A stretch of DNA of 64,000 bases from Elizabethkingia meningoseptica_A (lineage in GTDB: Bacteria; Bacteroidota; Bacteroidia; Flavobacteriales; Weeksellaceae), in the NCBI RefSeq assembly GCF_045762675.1, contig NZ_JBJDLK010000008.1, positions 62,001 to 126,000 on the forward strand. Reading direction: 5' to 3'. Positions 36,494-46,301 of the stretch are shown here, piece by piece (within the stretch, counting starts at the first letter, position 1; every line of letters starts with the position of its first letter). The notes beneath the pieces are model-generated. The model saw nothing but the letters and a program-made list of their open reading frames with translations, was not told where the DNA came from and ran no database searches. The position numbers were made by a program, and so were the translations under genes.

Positions 36494-36522
36494 ACCTAAG
36501 TTAGAAAATCAAAGATTTTCTT
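36494..36522 (+). repeat. 29-base dispersed repeat, copy 1
   Basis: This sequence is identical to 57954-57982. It contains the inverted repeat GAAAATC-AAA-GATTTTC and begins ACCTAAGTT. It lies between the AddB-like gene and the LysE-type gene. Confidence 0.85.
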
Positions 36523-36605
36523 TCTACTGATGTCTCATATAAAATTGGTTACACTTTATATCTGCGATATCGAAAAAATCTGTGGGACAGGAACACTGAA
36601 AAGTG

Positions 36606-36613
36606 TAAGTTTG
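36606..36613 (+). promoter_or_regulatory. Promoter -7 element of the LysE-type exporter
   Basis: TAAGTTTG is an exact TAnnTTTG match 18 bases before the start codon at 36632. Confidence 0.6.
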
Positions 36614-36631
36614 CTCAAATTATATTAATAA

Positions 36632-37267
36632 ATGATACCAATCCACGAACTGCTATTTTTTATACTGGCTGCTTTTATTTTAGTAATCAGTCCCGGTCCC
36701 AATATGATCTATCTTATTTCAAGAACAATAACGCAAGGCAGAAAGGCAGGATTAACCTCACTTGGAGGTGTAATTTGTGGTTTCTTATTTCATATTGTTA
36801 TGGTATCCTTTGGATTAACAGCTGTATTATTTGCAGTACCATACGCTTATATTGTTCTGAAAACACTGGGAACACTATATCTTTTATATCTGGCTTATCA
36901 GGCGGTGAAACCTAATAGTAAAAATATTTTTGGAGTAGACAGAAATATTACAACCGACCGTCCCGGCAAGTTATTCACGATAGGCTTTCTTACTAATGTA
37001 CTAAATCCTAAAGTAGCCGTTTTCTATTTATCCTTCTTTCCACAGTTTATAAAACCACAATACGGATCTGTACTTACCCAGAGTCTGGAACTTGGTGTTA
37101 TACAGGTACTGGTAAGTTTTAGTATAAACTTCATTATTGTATTAACAGCAGCTAAGGCAGCCCGTTTCTTTGCACAAAACCCAACCTGGATAAAGGTTCA
37201 GAAATGGTTTATGGCAAGTGTACTTACTTTTCTTGCCGTGAAAATGGCGCTTTCCAAAGTGAAATAG
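36632..37267 (+). CDS. LysE/RhtB-family amino-acid exporter
   Basis: A 211-residue inner-membrane protein with about six hydrophobic segments. The conserved ISPGPNMIYLISRTITQGRKAGLTSLGGVICGF at residues 19-51 is the family signature, and TNVLNPKVAVFYLSFFPQFI near residue 120 is the second conserved block. Members export lysine, threonine, homoserine lactones or related compounds; the substrate here is unknown. It is monocistronic. Confidence 0.93.
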   Translation: MIPIHELLFFILAAFILVISPGPNMIYLISRTITQGRKAGLTSLGGVICGFLFHIVMVSFGLTAVLFAVPYAYIVLKTLGTLYLLYLAYQAVKPNSKNIFGVDRNITTDRPGKLFTIGFLTNVLNPKVAVFYLSFFPQFIKPQYGSVLTQSLELGVIQVLVSFSINFIIVLTAAKAARFFAQNPTWIKVQKWFMASVLTFLAVKMALSKVK

Positions 37268-37487
37268 ATTCCCTTCATTTACAATTACACTTATTCAGTT
37301 GTTTGTCAAATACTTGACTATCAAAATAGCATGAATTATTTAAATATTTGATAAAATATTATGGTAGCAGGTTAACAATAAAACTATGCGCTAAATAATA
37401 AATTTATTAAAAAAATATAAGTTATAAAGCTATTTAAATAGTATTTTTTATACATTTAAGCTGTTAGCAGAAATAAAAAAAACAAAA

Positions 37488-37949
37488 ATGAAAAAAATGA
37501 AAAAAAAATTAACGCTATTTTTTTTACTACTATTATTTAGTTTTAATAATATGCATGCACAGGAAGTTTCTATAAAAGATAACAAAATAGAAATCAACAA
37601 TGTTCCTGTTTTAAGATATGAAAAAGTAACATCTGAACAGTATTCATTTTACAACCTGAATGATGATGAAATATTACTTTTCAGATACAACAATAATGAA
37701 ACACCTAACTATAGTAATGACGACTTTATTGTATTAAATTTTTTAAGTAATAAAAGAAAAGTTGAGACTAAAGACATTGAAAAAGCAATGGCCGGGATAG
37801 GCTGGAATTCAAAAAAAAATATCACTAAAATAATTAACTGGCTATTAAAGGAAAAAGTCTTAACCCCTGAGGGTGCAATAAACCCTGATAAATTGGATAT
37901 TTTTGTCGAAAAATATGATGGAAATATAACAAACCGTACGATTAGATAA
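37488..37949 (+). CDS. Small secreted protein of unknown function
   Basis: A 153-residue protein with a signal peptide (hydrophobic core LTLFFLLLLFSF, likely cleavage after MHAQ). The mature part is charged and Asn/Lys-rich (VLRYEKVTSEQYSFYNLNDDEILLFRYNN), with a helical C-terminal part (KDIEKAMAGIGWNSKKNITKIINWLLKEK). The region is more AT-rich than its neighbours, possibly indicating acquired DNA. No family is recognised. An in-frame ATG three codons downstream is a possible alternative start. Confidence 0.6.
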   Translation: MKKMKKKLTLFFLLLLFSFNNMHAQEVSIKDNKIEINNVPVLRYEKVTSEQYSFYNLNDDEILLFRYNNNETPNYSNDDFIVLNFLSNKRKVETKDIEKAMAGIGWNSKKNITKIINWLLKEKVLTPEGAINPDKLDIFVEKYDGNITNRTIR

Positions 37950-38002
37950 AAACAAACTTTCTGCTAACTTTATTTAATTATACAAAAATCAGATTAATAA
38001 AA

Positions 38003-38380
38003 TTACTCCATAAAATCCCCTGATACATAATACCAGCGGTCATGCATTTTCTGAAAGTAGGAAAACTCATGATGAATTTGTTCCCGGCCTTCTGAATTGA
38101 TGAAATGAGCTTTAAACTCGACATGATTCAATGCCGGAGTTCTTACAATTTCCAGCTTTACCCATTGATTCATTTCTCCCCATTCCTGCATATCCGCTTT
38201 GTCATGGAATTTACGTTTTCCGGGATGAGTAGTTTCCATCAGATATTCTCCGTTGGGAATAGCATAAGCAGCATAACGGGAGCGCATAAGTGCCTCAGCA
38301 GTAGGTGCATGCTTTTCTTTCCTGTGAAAAGGTGCACAACATTCTTCATAAGACATTCCGGAACAACATGGACAATTCAT
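38003..38380 (-). CDS. YchJ-like SEC-C motif protein (UPF0225)
   Basis: A 125-residue protein. The N-terminal MNCPCCSGMSYEECCAPFH carries the zinc-binding SEC-C-like cysteine pattern, and EALMRSRYAAYAIPNGEYLMETTHP plus VEFKAHFINSEGREQIHHEFSYF are typical of YchJ. The ATG at 38380 is chosen over 38398 because a -7 element at 38396-38403 overlaps the longer start. Its biochemical role is not established. Confidence 0.85.
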   Translation of the reverse strand: MNCPCCSGMSYEECCAPFHRKEKHAPTAEALMRSRYAAYAIPNGEYLMETTHPGKRKFHDKADMQEWGEMNQWVKLEIVRTPALNHVEFKAHFINSEGREQIHHEFSYFQKMHDRWYYVSGDFME

Positions 38381-38395
38381 CTGATTTCTTTTCTG

Positions 38396-38403
38396 CAAAG
38401 ATA
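38396..38403 (-). promoter_or_regulatory. Promoter -7 element of the YchJ-like gene
   Basis: On the minus strand this reads TATCTTTG, an exact TAnnTTTG match 15 bases before the chosen start codon. Confidence 0.65.
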
Positions 38404-38463
38404 AGTGAACTGATTAATATTTATGGGTTATATAGTCAGGAATAGAAAGAACAGTTAATTATT

Positions 38464-40830
38464 CTAACTACTTACACCCGCTCTTTTCTGTTCTTCGAAT
38501 TTAATTTGTCTGGTAGCTCCTCTTACTTTACTGTTTCCAAACTTATAGGTGACAGATAGGTTTATTGTTCGTGTAATTTCTTTACGATAGAAATTAGAAT
38601 TAAAATCCTGATAATATTCTATACCTTTTAAACGACTGGTATTAAAAAGGTCGTTTACATTCAGGTTAATAAGGAGATTTCTATCCATTAAGCTTATTTT
38701 CATTCCGGAATACATGGAAAAATTACTATTGAAATAAGTGTTTCCTCTTCTTTGTGGTAGGTCCCCCCATAATCCCATAATAAAGCTTAGTGTTTTGGAT
38801 TTATTCAGAAAGAAATTATTATCCATATTCAGACTTCCACCATAACCCGCTTCTGATATAGCATCCGGAATAAAGGATTTGGATTTTGCATAAAAGCCGT
38901 TTATAAAAATACTGGATTCAAGCCATTTTAACTTATTGTAGTTATAACTGATATTAATTCCGCCCTGATTTTCATTATAAAAATTAAGAATTGTGCTGTA
39001 TTTTGTATCACCGTTAATCATTTGAATCCGGTCCGAATTATCTTTATTATAATTGTAATACAGGGTAACACTAAAATTACCTTTTAGCACATATCCAAGT
39101 TCTATATTATCTGTAAATGAAGGTTTTAAATAAGGATTTCCTGTGCTGTATTCAAATCTGGAAGTATAATATTTGAAAGGATTCAGATTTTTGAAATAGG
39201 GGCGGCTTATTCTTTTTGAATAGTTGAATGAGAATTCATGATTATCATTAGGCTTATAACTTATATAAGCCGTAGGGAATAACTTACCATAATTACTCTC
39301 AGAGGTAACATCTTCATTGGGTGAATAACCTTTCAGGTGGGTATATTCATAGCGTAATCCAGCCTTGGCATTCCACTTTTCATTGATTTTATAACTCGCA
39401 GAAGCATAAGCAGCGTAATTTTCCTCATCATAAAAAAAATCATTACTACGATTTGTATCAGGAATATTCTGTCCGTTTAATATATTAAAGAAATTAAGCT
39501 CCGAATTATTTTTAATCTTGGTATACTTAAGACCAAATTCTGTTTTAATTTTTGAAAAATTCTTTTCCAGATCTGCCTGTCCGGAATAAATATGATAGTT
39601 ATTTAACTGATTGGCAAATGTAGATGTTGTAATATCCGTTATTGTATTGTAATAGTCCCTCGTATCAGAACTATTCGTCATTAAATTTGCAGAAATACTC
39701 AGCTTACTTCCTTGTTTATCTAATTTCAGATCATAAAAAGCCGTAGCATTATGAACATTTCTGTTATTTCTGTTATTCGCATTGGAAAGAAAAGAACGTT
39801 CCCCGTTTTCATCTCTTATATGCGTGCTATTATCAGCATGTTCTTTCGGATTATAAAAAGAGTAGTTGTAACTAACTCCAATTGTATTTTTATCATTGAT
39901 TTTATACTCCGTTTTTATGTTTCCGCTTTTGTACCGGTAATTACCCGCTGTATTTTCATCGGTATTCCAGTAATTGTTGTTCCCATTTCCGGGATTGTAT
40001 TTATAAGAAACATCTTCCCAATAGCTGTCACCTGCAGAAAGATTAGCTGAGAGAGAGAGTTTCTTTTCCTGATAATTAAAGCTGACACCATTTCTGGAAG
40101 ACACGGTCGGCCGGTCGAAATAATAAACTCCCGATGACTGAAGTGATGCATTCCAGCCCCAATTGGTATTTCTTTTTAGTATGATATTAATCAGACCACT
40201 TTTACCTTCTGCTTCATAGCGTGCCGGTGGAGTAGTGATAACTTCAATTTTTGAAATATCATCTGAACGGAGTGTTTTGAGATAATTAATAAGCTCTTCT
40301 CCTGAAAGATTCAGCAATTTGTCATCGACCATTACAGCAACATTATTTTTTCCGGCAATCACTATGGCATCATTGGATGTACGAACCATAGGCGTTTTAG
40401 CCAGAGCTTCCATAAGATCGACACCTTGTGAAGCAACAGAGTTTTCAATATTGAAAACCAAACGGTCAACTTTCCTTTCAATTAGTTTTTTTCGTCCGGT
40501 AACAGTTACGCCTTTAACATTGGAGTCTGCTATTTTAGGTAAAGGAATATGGAAATCTTTGCTCACATTACCATCAATGGTAATGTATTCGGATAATAAC
40601 TGGTTTCCGTCTTTGAATATATTGATTTTGTAGTTTCCGCCTTCTTTTAATTTGATATGGAAGGTCCCATCGGTATCAGTGATTCCCGATATCTTTTCTG
40701 TCCCCTTGAACAAAACGATTTCTGAATCTGCAATCTGCTTCTTATTCTCATACACAAGCTTTCCCTGAATACTTTGAGCATACGAGAATACTGATGCGAT
40801 AAGAGCAACTAATACATAACTTTTCTTCAT
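38464..40830 (-). CDS. TonB-dependent-receptor-like outer-membrane beta-barrel protein
   Basis: A 788-residue outer-membrane protein. It has a signal peptide (residues 1-18, ending SYAQ), then a carboxypeptidase-regulatory-like beta-sandwich domain (residues about 20-100), a plug-like domain (VDLMEALAKTPMVRTSNDAIVIAGKNNVAVMVDD near 125-160, ISKIEVITTPPARYEAEGKSGLINIILKR near 190-220) and a long beta-barrel domain of the outer-membrane beta-barrel family. This architecture is common in flavobacteria. The ligand is unknown. It stands alone, with no SusD-type partner. Confidence 0.88.
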   Translation of the reverse strand: MKKSYVLVALIASVFSYAQSIQGKLVYENKKQIADSEIVLFKGTEKISGITDTDGTFHIKLKEGGNYKINIFKDGNQLLSEYITIDGNVSKDFHIPLPKIADSNVKGVTVTGRKKLIERKVDRLVFNIENSVASQGVDLMEALAKTPMVRTSNDAIVIAGKNNVAVMVDDKLLNLSGEELINYLKTLRSDDISKIEVITTPPARYEAEGKSGLINIILKRNTNWGWNASLQSSGVYYFDRPTVSSRNGVSFNYQEKKLSLSANLSAGDSYWEDVSYKYNPGNGNNNYWNTDENTAGNYRYKSGNIKTEYKINDKNTIGVSYNYSFYNPKEHADNSTHIRDENGERSFLSNANNRNNRNVHNATAFYDLKLDKQGSKLSISANLMTNSSDTRDYYNTITDITTSTFANQLNNYHIYSGQADLEKNFSKIKTEFGLKYTKIKNNSELNFFNILNGQNIPDTNRSNDFFYDEENYAAYASASYKINEKWNAKAGLRYEYTHLKGYSPNEDVTSESNYGKLFPTAYISYKPNDNHEFSFNYSKRISRPYFKNLNPFKYYTSRFEYSTGNPYLKPSFTDNIELGYVLKGNFSVTLYYNYNKDNSDRIQMINGDTKYSTILNFYNENQGGINISYNYNKLKWLESSIFINGFYAKSKSFIPDAISEAGYGGSLNMDNNFFLNKSKTLSFIMGLWGDLPQRRGNTYFNSNFSMYSGMKISLMDRNLLINLNVNDLFNTSRLKGIEYYQDFNSNFYRKEITRTINLSVTYKFGNSKVRGATRQIKFEEQKRAGVSS

Positions 40831-41224
40831 GATTAACTTTACTAGTGTGATTTGGTATTCTAAAGTTTAATTGCTACATAATTATTTTGTTTTTAATTAT
40901 CTGGTCATAAAATAACAAGTCATGGTAATTAGCTCTGATATTAATTTTACTTAGAAATCTAGTTATTATTATGGGTTACAGGAGCCCCAAGGCATAATAG
41001 AAGAGTAATTATCATTGAAACTTCTAATATACAACTCTTAAATATATTAAATCATAAAAAATAACGTAAACGCTAATAATTATTATCTATTCCCTAAGTA
41101 AAATGCCAAATGTCCTGTGAAAAATAAATAAGCAATCCGCTTTTTATCCTCCATTTCCTGTTTAAAATAAAAAACACCCGGGAATTTCGGGTGTTCTTAT
41201 TTTTTTATCCTTAAAAGCTTTTAA
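40831..41224. other. Gene-free AT-rich stretch
   Basis: About 390 bases separate two minus-strand genes. It should contain the promoter of the beta-barrel receptor, but I find no exact TAnnTTTG; the nearest is TTATTTTG on the minus strand. The only clear structure is the terminator at 41165-41195. Confidence 0.5.
41165..41195 (-). terminator. Terminator of the lipoprotein gene at 41225
   Basis: AACACCCG (41173-41180) pairs with CGGGTGTT (41188-41195). On the minus strand it is followed by TTTTTATTTT. Confidence 0.85.
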
Positions 41225-41959
41225 TTACTCAAAAGGAATAAGTTTGTCATTAGGAAGATCATATTCATATAACTTACTATTCTGCTGGTCGATATAAAGC
41301 CATTGAATTACGCTAAAACGGTTTTCAAATTCTTTACCAATACCCAGAACGATATAGCTTTTCCCTTTTTCATCCTGCTCTTCAATAGAATAAGTTAATT
41401 CGGTATTCTCTTTTATTTGTAGCTGTAACAACTTGTTTTTAGTATTGGCGAGATAATACAGAACCTGATTGTAAATCTCGTCTTTTTCCTTATCGGTTAT
41501 ATCAAGATCTGTAGCATAGGTAAACTTAACCGGTTTTTTATACTGAAGTTTAAACAAGGATAAAGCACCGTCTTTTACTTTTTTTACAGAAATCAGAATT
41601 TTCTCTTCTTTCTTTTTGTTGTTATCTCCCGCAATTTCAATATTTCCTTTCTTCCATTTTACTTCTACAATATCACCACGGTTCAAGGTTTTATCAACAT
41701 TCTGAGCAACAAACTCTTCGGTTTCACCATTATCTTTTACAATAAGATACAGGTAATCTCCGATCTCCTCATAATCGTAGAAAGCCGATGTAACAAGCTG
41801 GTTGTTTTTATGATTCATCGTTTTTGTAGAATCACTTACTACTGTCACAGAATCCTGAGCAGGCTTTAAAGACACTGCCGGTTCATTTTTTTTACATGAA
41901 ATAATAAAAAATACTACCGCAAAAGAGGCAGTCTTCAAATTCATAAAATCATTCTTCAT
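41225..41959 (-). CDS. Lipoprotein of unknown function
   Basis: A 244-residue protein with a lipoprotein signal (TASFAVVFFIISC) followed by charged, beta-rich sequence. The start codon overlaps the upstream stop (TAATG), pointing to translational coupling with the small membrane protein; a second in-frame ATG five codons later (41944) sits closer to the signal and is an alternative start. The segment GDIVEVKWKKGNIEIAG could be a small beta-barrel, but no family is recognised. Confidence 0.65.
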   Translation of the reverse strand: MKNDFMNLKTASFAVVFFIISCKKNEPAVSLKPAQDSVTVVSDSTKTMNHKNNQLVTSAFYDYEEIGDYLYLIVKDNGETEEFVAQNVDKTLNRGDIVEVKWKKGNIEIAGDNNKKKEEKILISVKKVKDGALSLFKLQYKKPVKFTYATDLDITDKEKDEIYNQVLYYLANTKNKLLQLQIKENTELTYSIEEQDEKGKSYIVLGIGKEFENRFSVIQWLYIDQQNSKLYEYDLPNDKLIPFE

Positions 41960-42240
41960 TACGGATTGGTTTTTAACTTTTTGTATTTCTTTTCATACAG
42001 TGTCCACATCAGGTAATAATACAATATAAAACCTGCAAGCAGCACAACAATAACATTAACAATGATAGAGATCCACAAGTTTTGCGGATCGTCTGTTTTG
42101 AGGACAAAATATTGGAAAAGAACAATAAAAACAGCTGTAAACAAAGACCACTTCAATCCGTCATATAAAGCATATTTTATTCTTCCTTTTTCTCTTTTCT
42201 GTTCCCAAAAGGTAATAAATTCCTGAGTTGTTTCTTTCAA
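41959..42240 (-). CDS. Small two-segment membrane protein
   Basis: A 93-residue protein with two hydrophobic segments: about residues 30-47 (WSLFTAVFIVLFQYFVL) and 57-79 (ISIIVNVIVVLLAGFILYYYLMW). The ends are charged, both predicted on the same side. It begins 3 bases after the acyl-CoA dehydrogenase stop and its own stop overlaps the lipoprotein start, so the three probably form one transcript. Function unknown. Confidence 0.65.
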   Translation of the reverse strand: MKETTQEFITFWEQKREKGRIKYALYDGLKWSLFTAVFIVLFQYFVLKTDDPQNLWISIIVNVIVVLLAGFILYYYLMWTLYEKKYKKLKTNP

Positions 42241-42243
42241 TTT

Positions 42244-43422
42244 CTAAAAAGCATTTATTCCGGTAATATCATTACCGGTGATCAATAAATGTACATCATG
42301 TGTTCCTTCATAAGTAATTACCGATTCAAGATTTGCAGCATGACGCATCATTGGGAATTCTCCCATTATTCCCATTCCTCCCAGTATTTGTCGGGATTCT
42401 CTCGCTATATCAATAGCCATTTTCACATTATTTCTCTTGGCCATAGAGATTTGCACCGGCGTTGCCTTATGATCATTTTTCAGAACTCCCAAGCGCCACG
42501 ACAGCAATTGGGCTTTGGTAATTTCGGTAAGAAACTCTGCCAGTTTCTTTTGCTGAAGCTGGAACGAAGCAATCGGTTTACCAAACTGTATTCTTTCCTT
42601 TGAATATTGCAAAGCAGTACAATAACAATCGATTGCTGCCCCGATAACACCCCACGAAATACCATAACGTGCAGAATTAAGACACGACAACGGTCCTTTA
42701 AGTCCGGTAACATTTGGCAATATATTTTCTTTAGGGATCTTTACATCTCTGAAAACCAGCTCTCCGGTTTTGGAAGCTCTCAAAGACCATTTATTGATGG
42801 TCTCCGGGGTTGTAAACCCGTCCATACCTCTTTCTACAATAAGCCCCCTTACTTTACCGTCTTCACCTTTTGCCCATACCACAGCAATATCACATAACGG
42901 AGCATTGGTAATCCACATTTTTGCACCATTCAGCAGAAAATGATCTCCCATATCTTTGAAATGGGTTTCCATGCTCCCCGGATCGGAACCATGATTAGGT
43001 TCTGTTAATCCGAAAGAACCAATCATTTCTCCACTTGCCAGTTTGGGCAGGTATTTCCGTTTTTGTTCTTCCGATCCAAATTCATAGATCGGAAACATCA
43101 CCAAAGAAGATTGTACAGATGCTGCCGAACGTACCGCGGAGTCTCCGCGTTCAAGTTCCTGCATAATCAGTCCGTATGAAATCTGATCCAATCTTGCGCC
43201 TCCGTATTCTTCAGGGATATACGGCCCCAATGCTCCTATACTCCCTAATTCTTTCATAAGATTAGGAATATCTTTATGATGCTGTGCCGCATCATCTATC
43301 TGAGGCATTATAAAACTGTTAACCCATTCGCGGACAGATTGCCTGATAAGTTTATGCTCTTCAGTTAATAAATCGTCCAGAAGGAAATAATCGGGGATGG
43401 TGTGAATTGGATAATATGACAT
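42244..43422 (-). CDS. Acyl-CoA dehydrogenase, glutaryl-CoA dehydrogenase type
   Basis: A 392-residue FAD flavoenzyme. SFGLTEPNHGSDPGSM, GAKMWITNAPLCDIAVVWAK and QFGKPIASFQLQQKKLAEF are acyl-CoA dehydrogenase motifs. The catalytic base is predicted at E372 in VITYEGTHDVHLLITGNDITG, a C-terminus typical of glutaryl-CoA dehydrogenases (lysine and tryptophan breakdown), which oxidise and decarboxylate glutaryl-CoA to crotonyl-CoA. No other genes of that pathway are adjacent. It lies first in a tight three-gene unit. Confidence 0.88.
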   Translation of the reverse strand: MSYYPIHTIPDYFLLDDLLTEEHKLIRQSVREWVNSFIMPQIDDAAQHHKDIPNLMKELGSIGALGPYIPEEYGGARLDQISYGLIMQELERGDSAVRSAASVQSSLVMFPIYEFGSEEQKRKYLPKLASGEMIGSFGLTEPNHGSDPGSMETHFKDMGDHFLLNGAKMWITNAPLCDIAVVWAKGEDGKVRGLIVERGMDGFTTPETINKWSLRASKTGELVFRDVKIPKENILPNVTGLKGPLSCLNSARYGISWGVIGAAIDCYCTALQYSKERIQFGKPIASFQLQQKKLAEFLTEITKAQLLSWRLGVLKNDHKATPVQISMAKRNNVKMAIDIARESRQILGGMGIMGEFPMMRHAANLESVITYEGTHDVHLLITGNDITGINAF

Positions 43423-43470
43423 ATTAATATTTTTAGCCTAATATAGCAATTTATCTGATATCTCAGGGCA

Positions 43471-45726
43471 TCAGAACCATTTGGAAAAGAAACCTCCTTT
43501 TTTATTCAGTTCTTTATGCAAGGTAAGTGCGCGTTCATCGTTTGGAAAAACAGACAGAATTTTCTGGATATTCTCCAGTGCTTCTTCTTTTTTCTTTAGA
43601 TTCAGAAGCTGCTGAGATTTCAGTACTTCAATCATCGCCCAGTCTTCATCCCGGTCATAACCGTTTTTATCATAAGAAGCCTCATGTTCCTCAGCCCACT
43701 GGATAGTCTGCTCTGCACTTTTCACGTGCTGACTGCTTTGTACAAGGTAAAACAAAAGCGTGCTTTCTGAATCCTGCATAGATTCATTTTCTCTTAGAAC
43801 CGGTAATATTTCAGACAAATACTTGCAGGCCTTCTCATGGTCATTTGCAAAAGAAGCATTCTTACCAATCTGATAATAGGTTTTTATTTTATCATCTTCA
43901 AACAGCCAATCCGGATTTTTAAGTGCCAGAAACTGCTCACCATTTGCTACAGATTCCTTGTACATACCTTCTTCATTATAAAGCTGCATCAGCATATAGT
44001 ATGCATTGGAATTATTAGGAAATTCTGTGCGGATTTTATTCCAGAATTCTATTTTTTGCGCCCAGTCTAAACCATCTGCTAAGTGCGAAATACCAAGTTC
44101 TAATGCGCTGGATGTATTATGAAGATCATTTGAATTTGCTTCGGTAATACCATGTATATTAACAAAATTTTCATAATGATGCAGCCGATCTTTCAGAACT
44201 TCCAAAGCATTCTCCTGCTCTCCTAAAATTGTTAAATATTTTATTTTTTTGGCTTCGTAATGGAGGTATTTCGATTCTTCATAATATTCAGGACCATAAT
44301 CATCTGTTAATATAATATATTGTTCTTTTGCACCCTCATCATTATCCTGCTTCTCATATATGCTGGATAAAGTATCGTGTAGTTCGTAAAATTCAGATAG
44401 TTCCAAGCCTTTTAAAGCCGTTCTTTCTGCCTGATCCAGCTCATGAACTCTTGTATAAGCTATTGCGAGGTTGTTACAACACATCGCCCAAAGGTGCAGG
44501 GATGTATATGGATGGCTTTCATACAGATTTTCATTAAAATAAGCTTCAAGACCTCTGTATGCATTTTCGTAGAAAAAGATCAGAATTTCATTTGCATTTA
44601 CATCTTTTGAAATCTCGGCTTCATCCAGAAACTCCGAAAAGCAAACTCCGTTATTATACCATTCATTAGGAATATCGCTTATCGAAAACTTCAGTTCCGG
44701 GAATGTATTATTTACACAATAATAAGATACAAGCCATCTGTACAAAGCCGTTGCACTGCCGCCTTGTTGTAATGCTTCATGGAAGTAGGTAAGGGATTCA
44801 TTATAATTTCCTTCATTAAACTTTATCGTGCCTGCAAAATGATACGGCCACTTGGAGTGGGGATATTCTGCTATATAAAACTGACAGTTTTCAAAATGTT
44901 CAGCTTCAGAAATCTGATTAAGCTCACCGTAGTTTTTCTGAATAAGCAATACATAATACATCAGCTTTTCATCCTCAAAACCATTCCTCAAAATTTTATC
45001 TATGCGGCGTTCCCACATCGCAAGCTCTGCCTGTACACTTTCTTCAGTATTTTCAAGCTCAACAACCTTGCCCAGAATTTTACCCAGCAAATGATATTCT
45101 CCGTTTTCATACAGAAACTCTGCCATTTCAAAATACTGAAATTCATTATAAATTAACATATTATGAGTATGCTCTTTTATCAGTTGTGTAATCTCTGCTG
45201 CAGGAGCATCATGAAATTTCAGATATCTGAATTTATTGTACATATACTTGGACATCTGGGCATCCATACCTTCACGGGAATTATCGCCAAAATGTTTATA
45301 GTTCTTCAGTCCATAATCAATCCATTCCAGTAATTTTTCTTGCTGGTCTTGTGTATCGTAGTAATAAATATATAAATCTACAGCCTGTGCTTCATAAAGA
45401 GGATCATTTATAAGATCATTCAGATAATGAAGAATTTCTTCTTCTGAAATTACCGGATTTTCAAAATCCAGATAGGAGAGTAGCTGAGATTTCAGCGCAT
45501 TATCATTTTCAATCTGAATCAGCTTATGAATATAAGGCAGAATATTATCCTGAATATAGCCGGCTTCAGGCTGATTTGCCATTACCCATGACCATTCAGT
45601 TTCAATAAATGTATTTAGTATTTCTGTATCGTTGGGATTTTCTTGATATAACTGGTGAATCGTTGCCTTAGCTTCTTCAATATTTCCATCAGCAAGCAAC
45701 TGTTTTACTTCAGACAATGTTCTCAT
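43471..45726 (-). CDS. Large TPR-repeat protein
   Basis: A 751-residue, almost wholly alpha-helical soluble protein without a signal peptide. Tetratricopeptide-like helical pairs are spread along it (VKQLLADGNIEEAKATIHQLYQENPND at the N-terminus, YFHEALQQGGSATALYRWLV, VHELDQAERTALKGLEL, EEALENIQKILSVFPNDERALTL near the C-terminus). It is probably a protein-interaction scaffold. No catalytic domain is seen and the neighbours give no hint of a partner. Confidence 0.8.
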   Translation of the reverse strand: MRTLSEVKQLLADGNIEEAKATIHQLYQENPNDTEILNTFIETEWSWVMANQPEAGYIQDNILPYIHKLIQIENDNALKSQLLSYLDFENPVISEEEILHYLNDLINDPLYEAQAVDLYIYYYDTQDQQEKLLEWIDYGLKNYKHFGDNSREGMDAQMSKYMYNKFRYLKFHDAPAAEITQLIKEHTHNMLIYNEFQYFEMAEFLYENGEYHLLGKILGKVVELENTEESVQAELAMWERRIDKILRNGFEDEKLMYYVLLIQKNYGELNQISEAEHFENCQFYIAEYPHSKWPYHFAGTIKFNEGNYNESLTYFHEALQQGGSATALYRWLVSYYCVNNTFPELKFSISDIPNEWYNNGVCFSEFLDEAEISKDVNANEILIFFYENAYRGLEAYFNENLYESHPYTSLHLWAMCCNNLAIAYTRVHELDQAERTALKGLELSEFYELHDTLSSIYEKQDNDEGAKEQYIILTDDYGPEYYEESKYLHYEAKKIKYLTILGEQENALEVLKDRLHHYENFVNIHGITEANSNDLHNTSSALELGISHLADGLDWAQKIEFWNKIRTEFPNNSNAYYMLMQLYNEEGMYKESVANGEQFLALKNPDWLFEDDKIKTYYQIGKNASFANDHEKACKYLSEILPVLRENESMQDSESTLLFYLVQSSQHVKSAEQTIQWAEEHEASYDKNGYDRDEDWAMIEVLKSQQLLNLKKKEEALENIQKILSVFPNDERALTLHKELNKKGGFFSKWF

Positions 45727-46301
45727 TTAAGGAATTTCTTTTCGAGTGTTAATAAACTTCTAAAGTACCAAAAAATTGTGAAAAAATGCCTGCTTACAAA
45801 GGAAAACGCTAAAGTTTTAATGATGCAAATCGTGTTGAATAGAATTACATAATTTTAAAATCCACAAAAAAACAATACTATTTCCGGGTCCGGTAATGAA
45901 TTAAATTTTTAAGTAATCAAATAGTTACAAAATCGTAACAAATTCATATAAAATAATTTAGAACAAACCAATTAAAGTAATTTCAGAATATAGGAATAAT
46001 TTAAATTTCCGAAACAATTTCCCCATATATAGAATAAACCTTTAAACATAGAATACTGTATTAAAAATTTTTAACACATATATTTTCAGGTGAAAATCGA
46101 ACAGTTAATCCCTGATCGATGATAGCATCAGTACAACATCGCAGATAGTACAATATAAATTGCTTAATGCAGGAAACATTTCAGGCTGTTTATTCAACGT
46201 TTCACTTCTGTTTTTTACTGCTTAAACAAAAAATCAAAAGCATTTTACCAAATCAATATTTATATTTACAAAGCGAAATACCGCCTTTGTAATTATTTTC
46301 T
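45727..46301. other. Long AT-rich intergenic stretch
   Basis: About 575 bases between the divergent TPR and LytS-type genes. I see no gene longer than a few codons, no tRNA, no strong hairpin and no exact TAnnTTTG element on either strand (TACTTTAG on the minus strand near 45760 and CGCCTTTG at about 46283 are weak candidates). It must carry both promoters. Confidence 0.6.
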
